Assembly (NCBI RefSeq): GCF_000737765.1
Contig: NZ_JPRI01000003.1
Location: 62,001-126,000, forward strand
DNA length: 64,000 nt
Direction of reading: 5' to 3'
Source of the DNA: Chryseobacterium vrystaatense
Lineage (GTDB): Bacteria > Bacteroidota > Bacteroidia > Flavobacteriales > Weeksellaceae
Both the position numbers and the translations under genes were made by a program. Below, piece after piece: positions 55,072 to 63,970 of the stretch. Under the pieces are notes generated by a model. The model was not told where the DNA came from. It searched no databases and worked only from the letters and a program-made list of their open reading frames with translations. Numbering within the stretch: the stretch's first letter is position 1; each line of letters opens with the position of its first letter.

Positions 55072-55106
55072 AAAAGGCTGTCTCGATGTGAGGCAGCCTT
55101 TTTTAT
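55072..55106 (+). terminator. Intrinsic terminator
   Basis: AAAAGGCTGTCTC (55072-55084) pairs with GAGGCAGCCTTTT (55090-55102), with one G-T wobble, around a five-base loop. T residues follow. Confidence 0.85.
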
Positions 55107-55159
55107 TTGTGATCAGATGACTAGTCCTGAAAATCCGATAAAGAAAAGAAGTGGAAATA

Positions 55160-55312
55160 AAATTTTACTCCCGATTTTTAATCGATTTGTGGTGATCATT
55201 ATGTGTAATTATAAAATGTAATTCAAGATATCCTTGAATGTCTAAAAGAGAAAGACAGGGAATTCTCTCTCTTTTAATTGAAGCAAATGTATGTATTTGA
55301 AAATAAATACAA
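55160..55312 (-). ncRNA. Candidate structured minus-strand transcript in a 531-base gap
   Basis: On the minus strand, TTG (plus CAA 55310-55312), 18 bases and TACATTTG (plus CAAATGTA 55284-55291) form a promoter-like pair. The predicted RNA would start near 55278. It would first fold a hairpin from the arms 55244-55251 and 55268-55275, and then one from ATTCAAG/CTTGAAT (55221-55227, 55233-55239). A small CGATT/AATCG stem follows near 55170-55190. No long frame begins after the promoter. A minus-strand 65-codon frame (55165-55362) starts upstream of the promoter and is unlikely to be real. It is a hypothesis, not a recognised RNA family. Confidence 0.25.
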
Positions 55313-55411
55313 CTTTTTCCTGTAAACAGAATCTTCTTATGATTAATTGTTGACGGAACCATTTGATTGAAAATAATCTGAAATTCATTTACTAAAATGA
55401 TGAAAAATAAA

Positions 55412-55447
55412 AAAAATCAGCTGTCTGCAAAGGCTGATTTTTTTATA
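55412..55447 (+). terminator. Orphan terminator in the gap before the M36 protease
   Basis: AAAATCAGC (55414-55422) pairs with GCTGATTTT (55434-55442), followed by T residues on the plus strand. The upstream gene already has its own terminator at 55072-55106, so this one serves no known gene. Confidence 0.7.
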
Positions 55448-55594
55448 CTTTGGCCCGTAGTAGAGGGATTGTGAAACCAATAAAAAGAACTATTGAAATG
55501 TTTCCCCTAAAGATGTTTTTATTTTTTAAAATAATTCAAAAAAAAAACAAGTTGATTGTGAATTATTTGTAAATTAGCGACTTTAATAGTAAAA

Positions 55595-58222
55595 ATGAAA
55601 AAGATAACTTTACCCCTTTTGTTTGCTGTATTCGCAGTAATTCCTTCTGCTTTATTTTCACAAGATAACGGGAGGCTGATTAAAGATTATATTTCTCAAA
55701 ATAAAATTAGAGAATATAAAAAGAATGGTCTTACGGACTTTATCATTGATAATGTTGATCCCTCAAAGTCAATGAACGGCGAGGTCGTAAAGTTCTTACA
55801 GACCTATAATGGCCTGCCGATATACAGTTCTGTAGGAACAGCTTTGGTTAAGAATAATAAGATTGTTTATTATACAGATAACTTTGTAAAGGATTATCAT
55901 ACCTCTACATCAAACAAAGCGGTCATCACTAAGAGTACAGCGCTTCAGAAAATTGCTGAAGAACTGAAAAATTCTGATATTGCTGATTTTACAATCCTTG
56001 AATATCTTGAAAAAAGTAATAAACAGGCGACATCTGCCAATCAAAGATTGGTGTATACAAATGATGCAAGCGGTAATCTGCGTCTGGCATACGAGTATAC
56101 TTTAGTAGAACCTAAATCTCCTAATTATTGGAATATTTTAGTAGACGCTAACGACGGAAAAATTTTGGAGAAAAATAATCTGACTTTGTCATGTAGTTTC
56201 CATCACGATGCATATTCGTCAGATGCCAATTATAACCATGCTGATCATTTTGAGAACACCCTTATGGGCCCTCAGAACAGGGTAGCACAAAACAATGCTC
56301 CTTTGCTTGTTCCAGATAATGCATCATATAATGTATTTCCTTTACCAATTGAAGCAGCTACATTTGGAACGAGATCGATACTTACCAATCCCTGGCTGCT
56401 GAATGCATCTCCTGAAGGATGGCATTCCGATGGTACGACACATTACACAGTGACAAGAGGAAATAACGTTTTTGCTTACGAAGATGTTGCTGGAACTGCT
56501 TTAACGATAGCTCCGGATTATTTACCGGGAACTCCTGCTGATGGAGGAGCAGCGAGAAACTTTGATTTCCCATTCAATATCAATGAACAGCCTGTCAATA
56601 ACAGAAATGCTTCAATTACCAATCTGTTTTATCTGAACAATAGAATTCATGACGTTTTCTATCAATTTGGATTTACAGAATCGGCAAGAAATTTCCAGCA
56701 GAATAATTTTGGAAAAGGGGGAGTAGATGATGATTCAGTATATGCCGAAGCGCAGGATGGCGGTGGTACAAATAATGCCAACTTTGGTTCACCTGCTGAT
56801 GGTAATAACCCGAGAATGCAGATGTATCTTTGGAATCCTGTAGGAAGATCATTTTTTTATAACGCTCCGGGTACAGCGGTTGCCCGTACACCGGCATCAG
56901 GAATTGCCCTGTTTGGAAGTCCTTTAACTTTAGCCGGAACTACAGGCGATATTAAGCTGTCACCAGTTTTGGATGGCTGTACTGCGTTACCGGCAGGATC
57001 GCTTACAGAAAAAATAGGTCTGGTTGAAAGAGGAACATGCGCCTTTTCTATTAAAGCAAAAAATCTTCAGGATGCAGGGGCTATTGCTGCTGTAATCTAT
57101 AATAATCAGGCTAATGGTGCTACTATTGGTAATATGTCGGGATCAGATCCAACCATTACTATTCCATCTGTACTTATTGCCTATGCCGAAGGAGAATACA
57201 TCAAAACACAGCTTACTGCAAACACTCCCGTTAACGTTACTTTAAAATCTAATACCACACCTGATGGAAGTTTTGATAACGGAATTGTAACTCACGAATA
57301 TGGTCATGGAATTTCCAACAGAATGACAGGTACAGGATATGCGTGCTTAAATTCAAATGTGAGTAAAGAGCAAATGGGAGAAGGATGGTCTGATTTCTTT
57401 GCCTTGATGCTGACTAACAAAGCTGGTGATAATGCAACGGTAGCCAGAGGAATCGGGACTTATGTAGGTGGACAGTCAAATGCTGGATCTGGAATCAGAC
57501 CGGCAAAGTATTCACCTGATTTTGCAGTTAACAATTTTACGTACTCGAGAACAAATGGTATGGAATATACCAATCAAAATAATGTCGTAGTACCTGATGT
57601 TCACTCTATTGGTTTTGTCTGGGCAACAATCCTTTGGGATCTTCACTGGAAATATGTAGAAAAATATGGATATTCTTCAGATGTGTTGGCCAATACAACG
57701 AATGGAAGCACAAGAGTATTGCAGCTTGTTACAGATGCTTTGAAACTTCAGGCATGTAATCCTAGCTTTATTGAGGGTAGAAACGCAATACTTGCGGCTG
57801 AACAGGCAGTAACTCTTGGAGCGGATAAATGTATGATCTGGAAAGTTTTCGCAAAAAGAGGTTTGGGTGTGGAAGCATCAGCGGGGCTTAAAAATAACAT
57901 CAATGACCAAACGGAAAGCTTTACAGTGCCAGCTGAATGTATGCTGGCTACCAACGAAGTGAAGTCTTCCAGGGAAAACCAAATTTCGATCTATCCAAAC
58001 CCTGCAAAAGACGAATTCTACATCAACTTCCCGACCAATACGATTGGAAAAGTAAGCTTGGAGATTTATGATATGTCCGGAAAAATGGTTTCTTCAGAAG
58101 ATAAAATTTCACCAGATGCTAAGAAGGCTGTTTCTACCAATAATCTAACCAACGGAACCTATATGGTGAAAGTGAAAGGCCTTGGCTTTGAAGCTTCATC
58201 TAAAGTAATCGTTAAGAAATAA
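55595..58222 (+). CDS. M36 family (fungalysin-type) secreted metalloprotease with PA and T9SS domains
   Basis: An 875-residue preproprotein. The signal peptide ends at about residue 22 (SALFSQ). The FTP/PepSY-like propeptide runs to about 205. The zinc motif HEYGH is at 567-571, and the third ligand is Glu596 in GEGWSDFF. A protease-associated (PA) domain of about 95 residues (GLVERGTCAFSIKAKNLQDAG) is inserted before the zinc motif. The end is a type A T9SS domain (IYPNPAKDEF to SSKVIVKK). The order fits M36 fungalysins of bacteria. It is likely secreted to degrade external protein and cleaves its own propeptide. Confidence 0.93.
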   Translation: MKKITLPLLFAVFAVIPSALFSQDNGRLIKDYISQNKIREYKKNGLTDFIIDNVDPSKSMNGEVVKFLQTYNGLPIYSSVGTALVKNNKIVYYTDNFVKDYHTSTSNKAVITKSTALQKIAEELKNSDIADFTILEYLEKSNKQATSANQRLVYTNDASGNLRLAYEYTLVEPKSPNYWNILVDANDGKILEKNNLTLSCSFHHDAYSSDANYNHADHFENTLMGPQNRVAQNNAPLLVPDNASYNVFPLPIEAATFGTRSILTNPWLLNASPEGWHSDGTTHYTVTRGNNVFAYEDVAGTALTIAPDYLPGTPADGGAARNFDFPFNINEQPVNNRNASITNLFYLNNRIHDVFYQFGFTESARNFQQNNFGKGGVDDDSVYAEAQDGGGTNNANFGSPADGNNPRMQMYLWNPVGRSFFYNAPGTAVARTPASGIALFGSPLTLAGTTGDIKLSPVLDGCTALPAGSLTEKIGLVERGTCAFSIKAKNLQDAGAIAAVIYNNQANGATIGNMSGSDPTITIPSVLIAYAEGEYIKTQLTANTPVNVTLKSNTTPDGSFDNGIVTHEYGHGISNRMTGTGYACLNSNVSKEQMGEGWSDFFALMLTNKAGDNATVARGIGTYVGGQSNAGSGIRPAKYSPDFAVNNFTYSRTNGMEYTNQNNVVVPDVHSIGFVWATILWDLHWKYVEKYGYSSDVLANTTNGSTRVLQLVTDALKLQACNPSFIEGRNAILAAEQAVTLGADKCMIWKVFAKRGLGVEASAGLKNNINDQTESFTVPAECMLATNEVKSSRENQISIYPNPAKDEFYINFPTNTIGKVSLEIYDMSGKMVSSEDKISPDAKKAVSTNNLTNGTYMVKVKGLGFEASSKVIVKK

Positions 58223-58247
58223 GTATTATATAAATCAATTTTTTTTT

Positions 58248-58277
58248 AATCGCCGCAAGCTTGCTTGCGGCGATTTT
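58248..58277 (+). terminator. Intrinsic terminator of the M36 gene
   Basis: AATCGCCGCAAG (58248-58259), loop CTTG, CTTGCGGCGATT (58264-58275), then TT. This is the most GC-rich hairpin in the window. Confidence 0.85.
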
Positions 58278-58324
58278 ATTTATCTATCATATTGACGTCT
58301 CAGGTTATTTCAATTATTATGTTG

Positions 58325-58332
58325 TAACTTTG
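58325..58332 (+). promoter_or_regulatory. Promoter -7 element of the EamA gene
   Basis: TAACTTTG, an exact TAnnTTTG match, 18 bases before the ATG at 58351. It lies downstream of the alternative TTG start at 58261 and so supports the later start codon. Confidence 0.5.
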
Positions 58333-58350
58333 CCGGCTGTTAAAAAAATT

Positions 58351-59331
58351 ATGAAGAAGAAAAATATACTCAAGGGAGTTTTATTCGTAGGGATTGGAGC
58401 CAGTATATACGGAATGCTGGCAACGTTTGTGAAAATGGCTTATCATGATGGCTATACCACCTCTGAGGTCACTACTTCCCAATTTTTGCTGGGGCTGGTT
58501 GGGCTTTTGATCCTCAACTTTATACAGACCATCACATCAAAGCAAAAACTGGCGTCGCCAAGTTCCAGAGATGTGAGAATGCTGATGATTGCAGGAACCT
58601 CTTTAGGTTGCACTAGTTTATTCTATTATATTGCAGTTCAGTATATTAATGTTTCTATAGCAATCGTGCTGCTTATGCAGTCTGTATGGTTTAGTGTGGT
58701 TGTAGAAAGTATTATAGCAAAGAAACTTCCCAATGCTAGAAAAGTAATTTCTGTGATCATTGTATTGGTAGGTACTGTACTGGCGACCAATCTGATTAAT
58801 ATGGATATAGAACTTGACTGGCACGGAATCTTCTGGGGTCTGATGGCAGCGGCTTCTTATACCATGACCATGTTTACATCCAATACACTTGCTACACAGC
58901 TTCCGGTATTCAGAAAAAGCATTATCATGCTTTCGGGTGGAGCGGTTGTGGTGTTTTTATTTCTGTTTTTTGCTCAGATCGGGCCGATGTATTTCGACGG
59001 TTTAAAATCATTTTACCTTAATTTCACTCAGAATACAGAGCATATCCACTCTTTTAATTATTCTATATTTTTGACGTACGGTTTTATTCTGGCTTTGTTT
59101 GGAACCATTATTCCGCCCATATTATTCAACGTAGGTTTCCCGAATGCAGGTCTTGGACTGGGAAGTATTGTTTCATCACTGGAACTTCCGGTTTCTGTGA
59201 CAATGGCTTTTGTGCTTTTGGGTGAAAAAGTTTTGCTGGTACAGTGGGGCGGGATTATTCTTATCCTTTTTGCTATTGTTCTGATGAATCTTCCGGCAAA
59301 AAAAGAACTGAAAACTGTAGAAGTGATTTAA
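58351..59331 (+). CDS. EamA/DMT-superfamily transporter
   Basis: A 326-residue membrane protein with about ten hydrophobic segments in two halves of five, the usual EamA (drug/metabolite transporter) arrangement. Family-like stretches include FYYIAVQYINVSIAIVLLMQ and the late GLGSIVSSLELPVSVTMAF. I start at MKKKNILKG (58351). The frame is open to 58261, but that would begin at TTG inside the preceding terminator and before the promoter. The transported compound is unknown. It is transcribed alone and followed by a terminator. Confidence 0.88.
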   Translation: MKKKNILKGVLFVGIGASIYGMLATFVKMAYHDGYTTSEVTTSQFLLGLVGLLILNFIQTITSKQKLASPSSRDVRMLMIAGTSLGCTSLFYYIAVQYINVSIAIVLLMQSVWFSVVVESIIAKKLPNARKVISVIIVLVGTVLATNLINMDIELDWHGIFWGLMAAASYTMTMFTSNTLATQLPVFRKSIIMLSGGAVVVFLFLFFAQIGPMYFDGLKSFYLNFTQNTEHIHSFNYSIFLTYGFILALFGTIIPPILFNVGFPNAGLGLGSIVSSLELPVSVTMAFVLLGEKVLLVQWGGIILILFAIVLMNLPAKKELKTVEVI

Positions 59332-59354
59332 TAAATAATCAATTAAATATCATT

Positions 59355-59383
59355 AAAAAACCGTTCCTTTGGATCGGTTTTTT
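59355..59383 (+). terminator. Intrinsic terminator
   Basis: AAAAAACCG pairs with CGGTTTTTT, with CC/GG pairs inside and one mismatch, followed by further T residues. Confidence 0.78.
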
Positions 59384-59416
59384 TAATTTTAATAATTCAA
59401 CATAAATAATCTTTTA

Positions 59417-60412
59417 ATGAAATATTTGAGAAAAACTCTGGCTTTGGTTCTCCTTTCATCGGTACCGTATGTATTGTTTTCACAGGTAAAACCGCTTGAT
59501 GCTGTATTGTCAGAATATCAATATCCCTATGAAGTTCACTATTTAAATCTTAAGTCTCAGAATAACGACCTTAAAATGGCTTATATGGATGTGCAGCCCA
59601 AAAAGTCCAATGGAAAAACAATTATGCTTCTTCATGGAAAAAACTTCAATGGGGCTTATTGGGGAAAGACGGCAAAAGATCTTTCGGACAAGGGTTTCAG
59701 AGTAATCATCCCGGATCAGATCGGATTTGGAAAATCCTCAAAACCTCAAAGTTATCAGTTTTCTTTTTCACAGCTGGCTGAAAATACAAAAGCTATATTG
59801 GATCAGCTCCGGATCGAAAAAACAATAGTACTGGGACATTCAATGGGGGGAATGGTAGCTGCAAGATTTGCTCTTCTTTATCCCGAAAAAGTTCAGAAAC
59901 TGATTCTTGAAAATCCTATAGGTCTGGAAGATTATAAAACGTTTGCGTCTTATCAAACCATAGACCAGGCATATCAGGCAGAGTTGAAAAATACAGCTGA
60001 AACCTACAAAAATTATCAGCTGAAATTCTATTATGATAATAAATGGAAAGATGAATATCAGCCGTGGCTTGATCTCATTGCCGGATGGACGCTCCATAAA
60101 GATTATCCTCAGGTAGCCTGGGATGCTGCCTTAACTTCAGATATGATCTACAACCAGCCTGTGTGCTACGAATTTAAAAATATCAAAACGCCGACACTCC
60201 TTATCATAGGTACAAGAGACAGAACCGCAATAGGAAAAGACAGAGCTCCAAAAGAACTTCAGCCTAAAATGGGACAGTATCAGATACTGGGTAAAAAAAC
60301 ACAACAGGAAATTTCCGGATCAAAGCTTGTTGAAATTGAAAATGTGGGTCATCTTCCGCATATAGAAGTCTATCCAGAATTTTTTAATGCCCTGTATGAG
60401 TTTATTAAATAG
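59417..60412 (+). CDS. Exported alpha/beta hydrolase
   Basis: A 331-residue alpha/beta-hydrolase-fold protein with a signal peptide (LALVLLSSVPYVLFSQ). The oxyanion region is LLHGKNFNGAYWG, the nucleophile elbow is GHSMGG, the acid is likely Asp in IGTRDRTAIG, and the catalytic His is in NVGHLPHIE. It resembles esterases and haloalkane dehalogenase-like or lactonase hydrolases, but the substrate cannot be read. It is probably periplasmic, since no lipobox or T9SS end is present. It stands alone between terminators. Confidence 0.9.
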   Translation: MKYLRKTLALVLLSSVPYVLFSQVKPLDAVLSEYQYPYEVHYLNLKSQNNDLKMAYMDVQPKKSNGKTIMLLHGKNFNGAYWGKTAKDLSDKGFRVIIPDQIGFGKSSKPQSYQFSFSQLAENTKAILDQLRIEKTIVLGHSMGGMVAARFALLYPEKVQKLILENPIGLEDYKTFASYQTIDQAYQAELKNTAETYKNYQLKFYYDNKWKDEYQPWLDLIAGWTLHKDYPQVAWDAALTSDMIYNQPVCYEFKNIKTPTLLIIGTRDRTAIGKDRAPKELQPKMGQYQILGKKTQQEISGSKLVEIENVGHLPHIEVYPEFFNALYEFIK

Positions 60413-60471
60413 GGTTGGAGTAAAGAATAAGGCAAAGCCGGGAGTTTAAAGCCCTGCTGTTGTATCAAAAT

Positions 60472-60506
60472 AAAAAGAGACTACCTGAATTAGATAGTCT
60501 CTTTTT
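60472..60506. terminator. Terminator between convergent genes
   Basis: AAAAAGAGACTA (60472-60483) pairs perfectly with TAGTCTCTTTTT (60495-60506) around an 11-base loop. It is shared by the hydrolase gene and rplS. Confidence 0.87.
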
Positions 60507-60525
60507 GTATGTATTGTTGTCTGAA

Positions 60526-60882
60526 TTACTTCTTCTTGTAAGCAGCGTCTTTGATTCTAGCTTTTTTACCTCTAAGGTCTCTGAAGTAATAAATTCTAGA
60601 TCTTCTAACTCTACCTCTTCTGTCAACTTCGATTTTCTGAAGTGCAGGCATGTTGATAGGGAATACTCTTTCTACACCTACATCACCACTCATTTTTCTG
60701 ATTGTGAATGTTTTTGTAGCGCCAGTACCTCTCAATTGGATAACGGTACCTTTGAAGAACTGAGTTCTAGTTTTTTGTCCTTCTTTAATTTCGTAATACA
60801 CAGTAATTGTGTCTCCTGCTTTGAATTCAGGGAAATCTTTTTTAGTAATGTACTGGTCTTGTACGTACTTTAATAAATCCAT
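60526..60882 (-). CDS. rplS: 50S ribosomal protein L19
   Basis: A 118-residue L19 protein, which sits at the 30S-50S interface. The motifs FKAGDTITVYYEI, FKGTVIQLRGTG, GVERVFPINMPALQKIEV and VRRSRIYYFRDLRGK are all family-specific. The end KKARIKDAAYKKK is basic, as expected. It is monocistronic here, with a clear promoter on the minus strand and a terminator that it shares with the convergent hydrolase. Confidence 0.97.
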   Translation of the reverse strand: MDLLKYVQDQYITKKDFPEFKAGDTITVYYEIKEGQKTRTQFFKGTVIQLRGTGATKTFTIRKMSGDVGVERVFPINMPALQKIEVDRRGRVRRSRIYYFRDLRGKKARIKDAAYKKK

Positions 60883-60951
60883 TATTAATAAAATAAAATG
60901 TTAAAGCTAAGCAACTTACACGTTCTTCGTCAGAGGTTGAATAACAGGTCG

Positions 60952-60983
60952 CAAAGATACAAAATAGTTTTTGATTCCACCAA
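60952..60983 (-). promoter_or_regulatory. Bacteroidetes-type promoter of rplS
   Basis: On the minus strand, TTG (plus CAA 60981-60983), 21 bases, TATCTTTG (plus CAAAGATA 60952-60959). Both match the consensus, as does the -7 element of rpsA, which is the same octamer. The leader would be about 60 bases. Confidence 0.65.
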
Positions 60984-61103
60984 ATAATTAATGTACTAAA
61001 AACTATAATTTTTTAGCCCGGAATCTGGTGTAAAGTTAACAGTTCCTTTAAGTTCCCAACAGGCCCAGTTTACATAGGAAGTCTACTTTTGCCCGAAATT
61101 AAA

Positions 61104-61137
61104 AAATCAGATCATTATTTTTTTAATGGCCTGATTT
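61104..61137. other. Long imperfect hairpin upstream of the metallophosphatase gene
   Basis: AAATCAGATCATTA (61104-61117) pairs with TAATGGCCTGATTT (61124-61137), with one mismatch and one G-T wobble, around a T loop. On the plus strand there is no T tract behind it. On the minus strand an A run (61101-61106) would make it terminator-like, but no minus-strand gene lies upstream. Confidence 0.6.
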
Positions 61138-61173
61138 ACAAATCGAAATAAATCTAAACAAAAGTAAACTATT

Positions 61174-63912
61174 ATGAAACATTATTTCTTCTTTTTCTGT
61201 TTTGCCGTCCAGATGGCATTCGGGCAGGCCCTGTTTCCCTACCTGCAGAATCCGACGCCAAACTCGATGATCGTCAACTGGAAAACAGCTTCTGAAAACG
61301 AAACAACCGTTATTTACGGGACGTCTCCAACCAGTCTGAACGTAACCGTTACCGGAACTACAAATATTTTTTCTGATACAGGGTACAACAACAACTATTA
61401 TTATCACACCGCAAAAGTTGCCGGATTACAGCCCAACACCAAATACTATTATAAAATAAAGACCGGAACAACAGAGTCTGCCGTTTATAATTTCAGAACC
61501 CTTCCTCTTCCGGGACAGCCTGCTACTGCAGATGGAAAAATCCGTTTCCTGATCATGGGTGACAACCAGATCAAAGCAGAACCAAGGTATGATACCCTTA
61601 CCCTGAATGCATTTAAAAAATTAAAACAAAAATTTGGAGCAGACTCCGATCCCTCAGATAATATTGCGCTGACCTTTATGGTAGGGGATCAGGTAGATGT
61701 GGGAACACTGGATCATTATGAGAATGTCCATTTTAAAAAGAACATCAAATTATCACCGTATCTTCCTATTCAGACAACAGTAGGAAACCATGAAACATAT
61801 GGAACGCTTGGGATGAATTCCTATTATGCCCATTTCTATATAGATGAAATTAAATATAAAAATATTGCATCAGGAAATGAAAACTATTATGCTCAGCAAG
61901 CCGGAAACGTTTTGTTTATAAGCTTAAGTTCTGAACATACAGGTACCGCACAGCAGACCTGGCTTTCCCAAATTCTGAATGAAGCTAATGCTGATCCTAC
62001 CGTAGACTGGATTATCTCATTAAGCCACAGACCTTATCAGGCTGAACAGTATGTTGGAGATATTTCGACATGGGTGAGAAATAATGCAGTACCATTGTTA
62101 ACGACTTCCAATAAATATCTAATGCACGTGGGAGCTCACCATCACCTGTACCACAGAGGTCAGCTTAAAGAAACCCCGAATTATCAGATCATTTCCGGAG
62201 GAACGGCATGGGATCAGTATTGGGGAATGTCTAATGAACAGGATTTTGACGATGTACAGAAAACGCTTACAGACTGGACTTATCAGATCGTGGAAGTAGA
62301 TGTACAAACCGGAAAAGTAGATATAGAATGCTATTCAATTGGTGGGGTATACAATAAGAAGTACAACGAATTGGTAGATACATTCCACAGGTATAAAAAT
62401 CAGCCAAAACCATCGAAACCTTCTGTTACCAATACTTTTGCTGCATCGGTGACATTGCCTTTGACTCTTGACGGAAGTGCTTTCGCATCATCCAACGGAG
62501 AACTTCTGAATACAACACAGTTCCAAATCAGTAAAGCAGCCAATTTTTCAGTCATTGAAAAAGAATTTTACCGTGATTACGAAAACTGGTTTGGAAAAGA
62601 CGGAAACGGAACACCGGATAAAACGAAAAATTTAAATGCCGGAGTGGATATTACTAAGGCTACCATTGCTGCCAATTCTATTTCAAACGGTACTTATTAT
62701 GTAAAAGTCCGTTACAGAGACAGAAACCTGGAATGGAGCGACTGGAGTGATGTAAAACAGTTTGAGGTGACCGGAAGCGTTGTTTCCAATCCTACATTTA
62801 CATTAGACAAAACTGAATATACACAAGCTGAGCCTATTACCGCTACTTATACCGGAGGACCCGGAAATCAGCAGGACTGGGTAGGAATCTACAAAAAAGG
62901 GCAGACGCCTACGACTACAACTTCTCAGGGCTTTATTTATACAAACGGACAGACAGCAGGAACAGCTGTGTTCACGAATGGTCTTGCCAACAAAGGACAG
63001 TATTTTGCAGGTTTCTTTGCGAATGGAGGGTATACCGAAATTACAGGTAGAAAAAACTTCTATGTAGGACCGAAAGTTCTGCTGCAGGCTACAGCAGATA
63101 CCTATCCTGTAGGAGGAACAGTTGTCGTTAACTTCAGCAACGGGCCCAATTTGGTGAAAGACTGGATCGGGATATATAAAATGGGGCAGACTCCGGGAAC
63201 CAACACCGCTATCAAATGGAGCTATGTAACGACTCCTTCAGGAACATTGAATTTTACAGGCCTTCCTAAAGGATATTATTATGCGCAGTATCTGCTTGAG
63301 GACGGATATACAGGGATTGGAGATAAAGTATTCTTTAAAGTAGGGGACATTGTAACAGATCTGTGGATCAACAAACCTGTATATACATTAGGCGAAAACA
63401 TTACCGCTTCATGGACGGATTCTCCTGGAATTATCAAAGACTGGCTGGGAATTTATCCGCAGAGTGTTCAGACTCCGGATGACAACTTCGTTTCTTATAC
63501 GTACTTTGATGGTGTTACTCAGGGAACAAAAACAATCCAGGGAACAGCACTTCCTACAACTCCGGGGAATTATTATATGGTAATGTTTACCAATGACTCT
63601 TATACAGAAGTGTCAAACAGAAAACAGTTCCAGGTAACATCCGGAACATTGGGAACCGATGAAGTGAAAAGCACAGAGAAAAATGTAGTTATCTATCCGA
63701 ATCCAACGAAACCGGGTGAGCCTACCTTCATAAAAAGTGATTATCCGATCGAGAAAATTGAGCTGTTATCAGCATCAGGACAATTGTTGTATGAATCAAA
63801 AAATATCAACAATCAACGTTTTTCTCTTGTTAATGAAAACCTTCCGAAAGGAGTATATTTCGTGAAAGTTCATACAAGAAAATTATTTACTTTAAAACTG
63901 GTGATCCAGTAA
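61174..63912 (+). CDS. Secreted metallophosphatase with Fn3-like domain, three DWxGIY repeats and T9SS domain
   Basis: A 912-residue exported protein. The signal peptide ends near residue 18 (QMAFGQ). A purple acid phosphatase-type Fn3-like domain covers about 20-110. The metallophosphatase core is at about 120-400, with the metal ligands in MGDNQ (Asp130), MVGDQVD, GNHET (204-208) and GAHHH (His322-324). A linker domain of about 140 residues follows. Three repeats of about 90 residues then each carry a D-W-x-G-I-Y motif (near 560, 655 and 765). The type A T9SS end is IYPNPTKPGEPTF to LKLVIQ. It likely releases phosphate from organic compounds outside the cell. Substrate is unknown. Confidence 0.9.
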   Translation: MKHYFFFFCFAVQMAFGQALFPYLQNPTPNSMIVNWKTASENETTVIYGTSPTSLNVTVTGTTNIFSDTGYNNNYYYHTAKVAGLQPNTKYYYKIKTGTTESAVYNFRTLPLPGQPATADGKIRFLIMGDNQIKAEPRYDTLTLNAFKKLKQKFGADSDPSDNIALTFMVGDQVDVGTLDHYENVHFKKNIKLSPYLPIQTTVGNHETYGTLGMNSYYAHFYIDEIKYKNIASGNENYYAQQAGNVLFISLSSEHTGTAQQTWLSQILNEANADPTVDWIISLSHRPYQAEQYVGDISTWVRNNAVPLLTTSNKYLMHVGAHHHLYHRGQLKETPNYQIISGGTAWDQYWGMSNEQDFDDVQKTLTDWTYQIVEVDVQTGKVDIECYSIGGVYNKKYNELVDTFHRYKNQPKPSKPSVTNTFAASVTLPLTLDGSAFASSNGELLNTTQFQISKAANFSVIEKEFYRDYENWFGKDGNGTPDKTKNLNAGVDITKATIAANSISNGTYYVKVRYRDRNLEWSDWSDVKQFEVTGSVVSNPTFTLDKTEYTQAEPITATYTGGPGNQQDWVGIYKKGQTPTTTTSQGFIYTNGQTAGTAVFTNGLANKGQYFAGFFANGGYTEITGRKNFYVGPKVLLQATADTYPVGGTVVVNFSNGPNLVKDWIGIYKMGQTPGTNTAIKWSYVTTPSGTLNFTGLPKGYYYAQYLLEDGYTGIGDKVFFKVGDIVTDLWINKPVYTLGENITASWTDSPGIIKDWLGIYPQSVQTPDDNFVSYTYFDGVTQGTKTIQGTALPTTPGNYYMVMFTNDSYTEVSNRKQFQVTSGTLGTDEVKSTEKNVVIYPNPTKPGEPTFIKSDYPIEKIELLSASGQLLYESKNINNQRFSLVNENLPKGVYFVKVHTRKLFTLKLVIQ

Positions 63913-63931
63913 TACTCTAACAATATATTGG

Positions 63932-63963
63932 AAAAAGCGAGAAAATTATTTCTCGCTTTTTCT
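63932..63963 (+). terminator. Intrinsic terminator
   Basis: AAAAAGCGAGAAA (63932-63944) pairs with TTTCTCGCTTTTT (63949-63961) around ATTA, behind the metallophosphatase. Confidence 0.87.
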
Positions 63964-63970
63964 ATTTAAT

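Noticed and set aside
55165..55362. 65-codon minus-strand frame in the gap before the M36 gene
   Set aside because: No family features, no usable promoter upstream, and its composition looks like non-coding AT-rich DNA.
58261..58350. Longer N-terminus of the EamA transporter from a TTG at 58261
   Set aside because: The TTG lies in the loop and arm of a GC-rich terminator, and the likely promoter (58325-58332) is downstream of it.
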